Below are positions 6,271 through 8,888 of a stretch of DNA of 8,888 nucleotides, in pieces; positions within the stretch are counted from its first letter, which is position 1, and each line of letters begins with the position of its first letter. Source of the DNA: an uncultured Caulobacterales bacterium (GTDB taxonomy: Bacteria > Pseudomonadota > Alphaproteobacteria > Caulobacterales > Maricaulaceae). The stretch spans positions 1 to 8,888 of the forward strand of contig CALLME010000173.1 in the NCBI GenBank assembly GCA_938007945.1. The letters run 5' to 3'. Both the position numbers and the translations under genes were made by a program. A model generated the notes under the pieces. It was not told where the DNA came from, did not search any database, and saw nothing but the letters and a program-made list of their open reading frames with translations.

Positions 6271-7250
6271 TGAACTCAGCCACACTTGTGGGTGATGTCG
6301 GCGGCACGAATTGCCGCTTCGCGCTCGCCGCCCGCACCCCACAGGGCACGATTGAGCTGCATGAGAGCGAGAAATATGCGGTCGCAGATTTCAGTCATTT
6401 TAATGACGCCGTCACCCATTATCTATCAGGCTTAAACGTGCGCCCAAAAAAGGCGGCTTTTGCTTTTGCGGGTCCGAAGTTTAATAACGCCATTCAAATG
6501 ACCAATGTCGATTGGCTGGTGTCTGAGGCGGAACTAAAGAATAAATTCGGTCTTGAGGACGCGGTCGTACTGAATGATTTTGTGGCCATGGCGAACGGCG
6601 CAACAGTTATTCCTGATGACGGATTTCAGACGCTGATCGATGGTAAAGTGAATTATAATAAATCCGTCGCCGTGCTCGGCCCAGGCACAGGCCTCGGCAT
6701 TTCCTGTATTGTGCCGAGTGCAATTCCAGGCCACCCGCCTAGCATCCTCGCAACTGAGGGCGGACACACAGGTTTTGCCCCGCAAAATGAGCTCGAGCGC
6801 GAAATTCTCGCATATACTGCCCAGTCACGCGACTACGTTGCGGCAGAAACGCTCATCTGCGGGCCTGGCATGATGCGGCTTTACGAAGCTATCTGCCAAA
6901 TTCACGGCGAGCAGATGCGGTTTAAAAAACCAGACGAAGTCGTCGCTGCGGCCGAGGCCAGTACGAAATCCATCGCGCGCAAAACAGTGCTCACTTTTTG
7001 CGATATGCTGGGCGGATTTGCCGGCAATGCGGCGTTGACCATGGGGGCTGCAGGCGGCGTCGTTGTCGGCGGCGGAGTCTCTAGACATATCGCGCCGTTT
7101 ATTGCCGAGTCAGATTTTGAAGGTCATTTTAAAAACAAAGGCACAGGCGCGTGGTATGTTAAAGATATCCCTGTCCGCCTTATCATGGCGCATTTCGTCG
7201 CGCTTTACGGCGCTGCCGCCATGGTACTGCCGCATAACAAAGCGGCCTAG
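6270..7250 (+). CDS. glk: Glucokinase (bacterial Glk family)
   Basis: This enzyme phosphorylates glucose with ATP to glucose-6-phosphate, feeding Zwf. Motifs of the E. coli-type glucokinase family, numbered from the ATG at 6270, are: DVGGTNCRFA (9-18, phosphate binding), VVLNDF with catalytic Asp103, GPGTGLG (137-143), EGGHTGF with glucose-contacting Glu163 and His166, a Glu-rich ELERE after it, and AGNAALTMGAAGGVVVGGG near the C-terminus. The length is 326 residues, and there is no zinc-binding cysteine cluster of the ROK family. The gene overlaps the end of edd. Either ATG 6270 (1-base TGATG overlap) or GTG 6267 (4-base GTGA overlap) could initiate, with GGAG at 6256-6259 placed 10 or 7 bases upstream. 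ATG is preferred. Translational coupling to edd is likely. The gene ends 3 bases from the convergent ABC transporter gene. Confidence 0.96.
   Translation: MNSATLVGDVGGTNCRFALAARTPQGTIELHESEKYAVADFSHFNDAVTHYLSGLNVRPKKAAFAFAGPKFNNAIQMTNVDWLVSEAELKNKFGLEDAVVLNDFVAMANGATVIPDDGFQTLIDGKVNYNKSVAVLGPGTGLGISCIVPSAIPGHPPSILATEGGHTGFAPQNELEREILAYTAQSRDYVAAETLICGPGMMRLYEAICQIHGEQMRFKKPDEVVAAAEASTKSIARKTVLTFCDMLGGFAGNAALTMGAAGGVVVGGGVSRHIAPFIAESDFEGHFKNKGTGAWYVKDIPVRLIMAHFVALYGAAAMVLPHNKAA
7229..7246. other. Small hairpin at the convergent glk/ABC junction
   Basis: GCCGC (7229-7233) and GCGGC (7242-7246) can form a 5-bp stem with an 8-base loop in either transcript, at the very end of glk. No T tract follows on either strand, so it is at best a weak terminator. 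It is the only hairpin I see at this 3-base tail-to-tail junction. Confidence 0.25.
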
Positions 7251-7253
7251 CTC

Positions 7254-8888
7254 TTAACTCTGGTCAAATTGTAGCGCGGCGAGGCGGGCGTAAAGTTTAC
7301 CGTCCTTAATCAGGCTGTCATGCGTGCCTTGGCCAACAATGCGGCCGTGTTCAAATACGATGATACGATCAGCGGTTTTTACTGTCGCGAGGCGGTGCGC
7401 AATCACAAGCGTCGTGCGGTTCTGCGACATCATCTCAAAGGCTTTTTGCACGGCTTGCTCTGACTCTGCGTCAAGTGCTGAGGTGGCTTCATCTAAAAGA
7501 AGAATTGGCGCGTCACGTAATATCGCGCGCGCAATAGCAAGACGCTGTCTCTGTCCACCCGAAAGTGTGCCCGCACGCTCGCCAAGGTCGGTATCATAAC
7601 CATCAGGAAGTGCGGAAATAAAATCATGGGCGAAAGCGGCTTTGGCTGCGGCAATCACCTCTGCGTCACTCGCCCCAATACGACCATAGCGGATATTATC
7701 CATAGCCGAGCCAGAGAAGAGCGGTGTGTTCTGCTGTACAATGGCAAATTGCTGCCGCAATGCTTCAGGCGTCAGGTTTGGCAAGCTCACACCATCGAGC
7801 TTAATAGCGCCAGAACTCACATCATAAAAGCGCAACAATAGCTGAAAAATCGTCGATTTACCTGCACCAGACGGTCCGACGAGCGCAACGGTTTCGCCCG
7901 CCTTCACATCAAAACTAACGTCATAAAGCGCCTTGTCATCAGGGCGTGTGGGATAAGCGAACGACACCTGCTCAAAGGCGAGATTGCCTTTCACCTCTGC
8001 AAGCGTGTCAGGATTTATAGGAACAGAAATATCGCTTTGCGTTTCCAAGATATCGACAAGCCGTTCAGAGGCTCCCGCCGCGCGCAAAAGGTTTGTCCAC
8101 GTCTCGGTCAGGGCGCCGCCGCTACTGCCTGCGTAAAAGGCGAGGCCCGTAAAAGCGACAATATCACCGCCTGTCATTGTGCCAGCTTTGACAGACTCTG
8201 CGCCAAACCAGAGCGCGCCAATAATGCCGCCAAGCGCCGCTGTGAATACAAAGAATGTGAGGAATGTTTGATTTAAGATACGCCCGAACTGGCTTTTATA
8301 AGTTGCCTCAATATTATCAGCGAATGCCGCGTCTTCATGGGCTTCACGCGTATAAGCTTGCACAGTTTGAATAGCGGTGAGGGCTTCACCAGAGCGCGCA
8401 GAGGCATAGGCAAGATTATCTTGACCGTCACGTGAAAGCACGCGGATACGGCGGCCTTGGATAATCGACGGTACAAGAATTATCGGCAGCACCGCCATAA
8501 CAATAAGCGCGAGTTTCCAGCTTACTGCGAACATCAAAATGAACGACCCAATGATGATGGCGACTGAGCGAATAGCAAATGAGATGGAGCCCGTCAGGAC
8601 TGTCTCAATGAGAGTTGTGTCTGTCGTAAGTCGTGAGAGCACTTCACCTGTGCGCACACGTTCAAAATAGGCGGGACTAAGGGTGAGGAGTTTGGAATAA
8701 ACAGAGCGGCGAATATCGGCAATCACCCGCTGGCCAAGGGCAGTAATAAAGAAATAGCGCGCAGATCCAAGCGCGGCAAACAGCACAACAAAGCCCATCG
8801 CAAATTTAAAATAGGTCGAGAGTTCTGTCGCGCCAGAACTGGCCACGCGTTGGCAATAGGCGATATTGTCTGCGTTATCACCAAAGCC
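7254..8888 (-). CDS. MsbA-like ABC exporter, fused permease and ATPase (N-terminus outside window)
   Basis: The frame runs on the minus strand from the window edge to TAA at 7256-7254. The GTG at 8846 is probably internal, because the same frame continues open upstream to base 8888, and the first transmembrane helix expected for the family is missing. About 544 residues are visible. Counting from 8846, the transmembrane domain includes the coupling segment RRSVYSKLLTLSPAYFERVR, followed by TGEVLSRLTTDTTLIETV, typical of alphaproteobacterial MsbA-related half-transporters. The ATPase follows: Walker A GPSGAGKST (324-332), Q-loop Gln371, signature LSGGQ (428-432), Walker B ILLLDE (448-453) and switch His484. 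Such homodimeric inner-membrane exporters move lipids, drugs or other hydrophobic molecules. The substrate is unknown. It is transcribed toward the operon and appears functionally unrelated to it. Confidence 0.93.
   Translation of the reverse strand, partial: GFGDNADNIAYCQRVASSGATELSTYFKFAMGFVVLFAALGSARYFFITALGQRVIADIRRSVYSKLLTLSPAYFERVRTGEVLSRLTTDTTLIETVLTGSISFAIRSVAIIIGSFILMFAVSWKLALIVMAVLPIILVPSIIQGRRIRVLSRDGQDNLAYASARSGEALTAIQTVQAYTREAHEDAAFADNIEATYKSQFGRILNQTFLTFFVFTAALGGIIGALWFGAESVKAGTMTGGDIVAFTGLAFYAGSSGGALTETWTNLLRAAGASERLVDILETQSDISVPINPDTLAEVKGNLAFEQVSFAYPTRPDDKALYDVSFDVKAGETVALVGPSGAGKSTIFQLLLRFYDVSSGAIKLDGVSLPNLTPEALRQQFAIVQQNTPLFSGSAMDNIRYGRIGASDAEVIAAAKAAFAHDFISALPDGYDTDLGERAGTLSGGQRQRLAIARAILRDAPILLLDEATSALDAESEQAVQKAFEMMSQNRTTLVIAHRLATVKTADRIIVFEHGRIVGQGTHDSLIKDGKLYARLAALQFDQS

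Noticed and set aside
8273..8476. 67-codon minus-strand frame inside the ABC exporter gene
   Set aside because: It is out of frame with the clear transporter sequence and has no family features.
1..8888. Mobile element, defence system, CRISPR or biosynthetic cluster
   Set aside because: No transposase, integrase, terminal repeats, spacer arrays, nucleases or unusual enzyme sets were seen; all large frames belong to known housekeeping families.

Overview
The window is an ordinary-looking chromosomal stretch from a Gram-negative bacterium, most likely an alphaproteobacterium. That is inferred from the protein styles, from the zwf-pgl-edd-glk gene order (used by Caulobacter-type bacteria) and from the moderate GC. 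A marine Caulobacterales/Hyphomonadaceae-like host would fit, but nothing here identifies the taxon firmly. I see no tRNA, rRNA, insertion sequence, phage gene, CRISPR array or defence system.

Layout, left to right. (1) Bases 2-595 hold the C-terminal half of a sugar-porter (MFS) permease, closed by a clear intrinsic terminator (621-657). (2) A 422-base non-coding interval (596-1017) contains a possible 26-residue membrane microprotein (724-804), two operator-like sequences (892-905 and 909-922), a candidate promoter and a perfect 9-bp inverted repeat (948-974). (3) A LacI/GalR-family regulator lies at 1018-2043. (4) A short intergenic region (2044-2124) carries a perfect 14-bp palindrome on top of a consensus TTGACA -35 box. 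(5) Four tightly packed genes follow: zwf, pgl, edd and glk (2125-7250), with gaps of 3 and 9 bases and then an overlap. (6) On the opposite strand, and only 3 bases away, is the 3' end of an MsbA-like ABC exporter (7254-8888, cut by the window edge).

How it works together: the permease probably brings in a hexose. Glk makes glucose-6-phosphate, Zwf oxidises it to 6-phosphogluconolactone, Pgl hydrolyses that to 6-phosphogluconate, and Edd dehydrates it to KDPG. This is the upper Entner-Doudoroff pathway without its last enzyme, KDPG aldolase (eda), which must be encoded elsewhere if the pathway is complete. The LacI-type protein is the obvious candidate regulator. The palindrome before zwf has the central CpG typical of LacI-family operators, and a 12/14 match stands in front of the regulator's own gene, suggesting one autoregulated local regulon.

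The window does not contain an evident undescribed system. The points most worth a second look are the operator set, the separate inverted repeat before the regulator gene, and the tiny membrane ORF.
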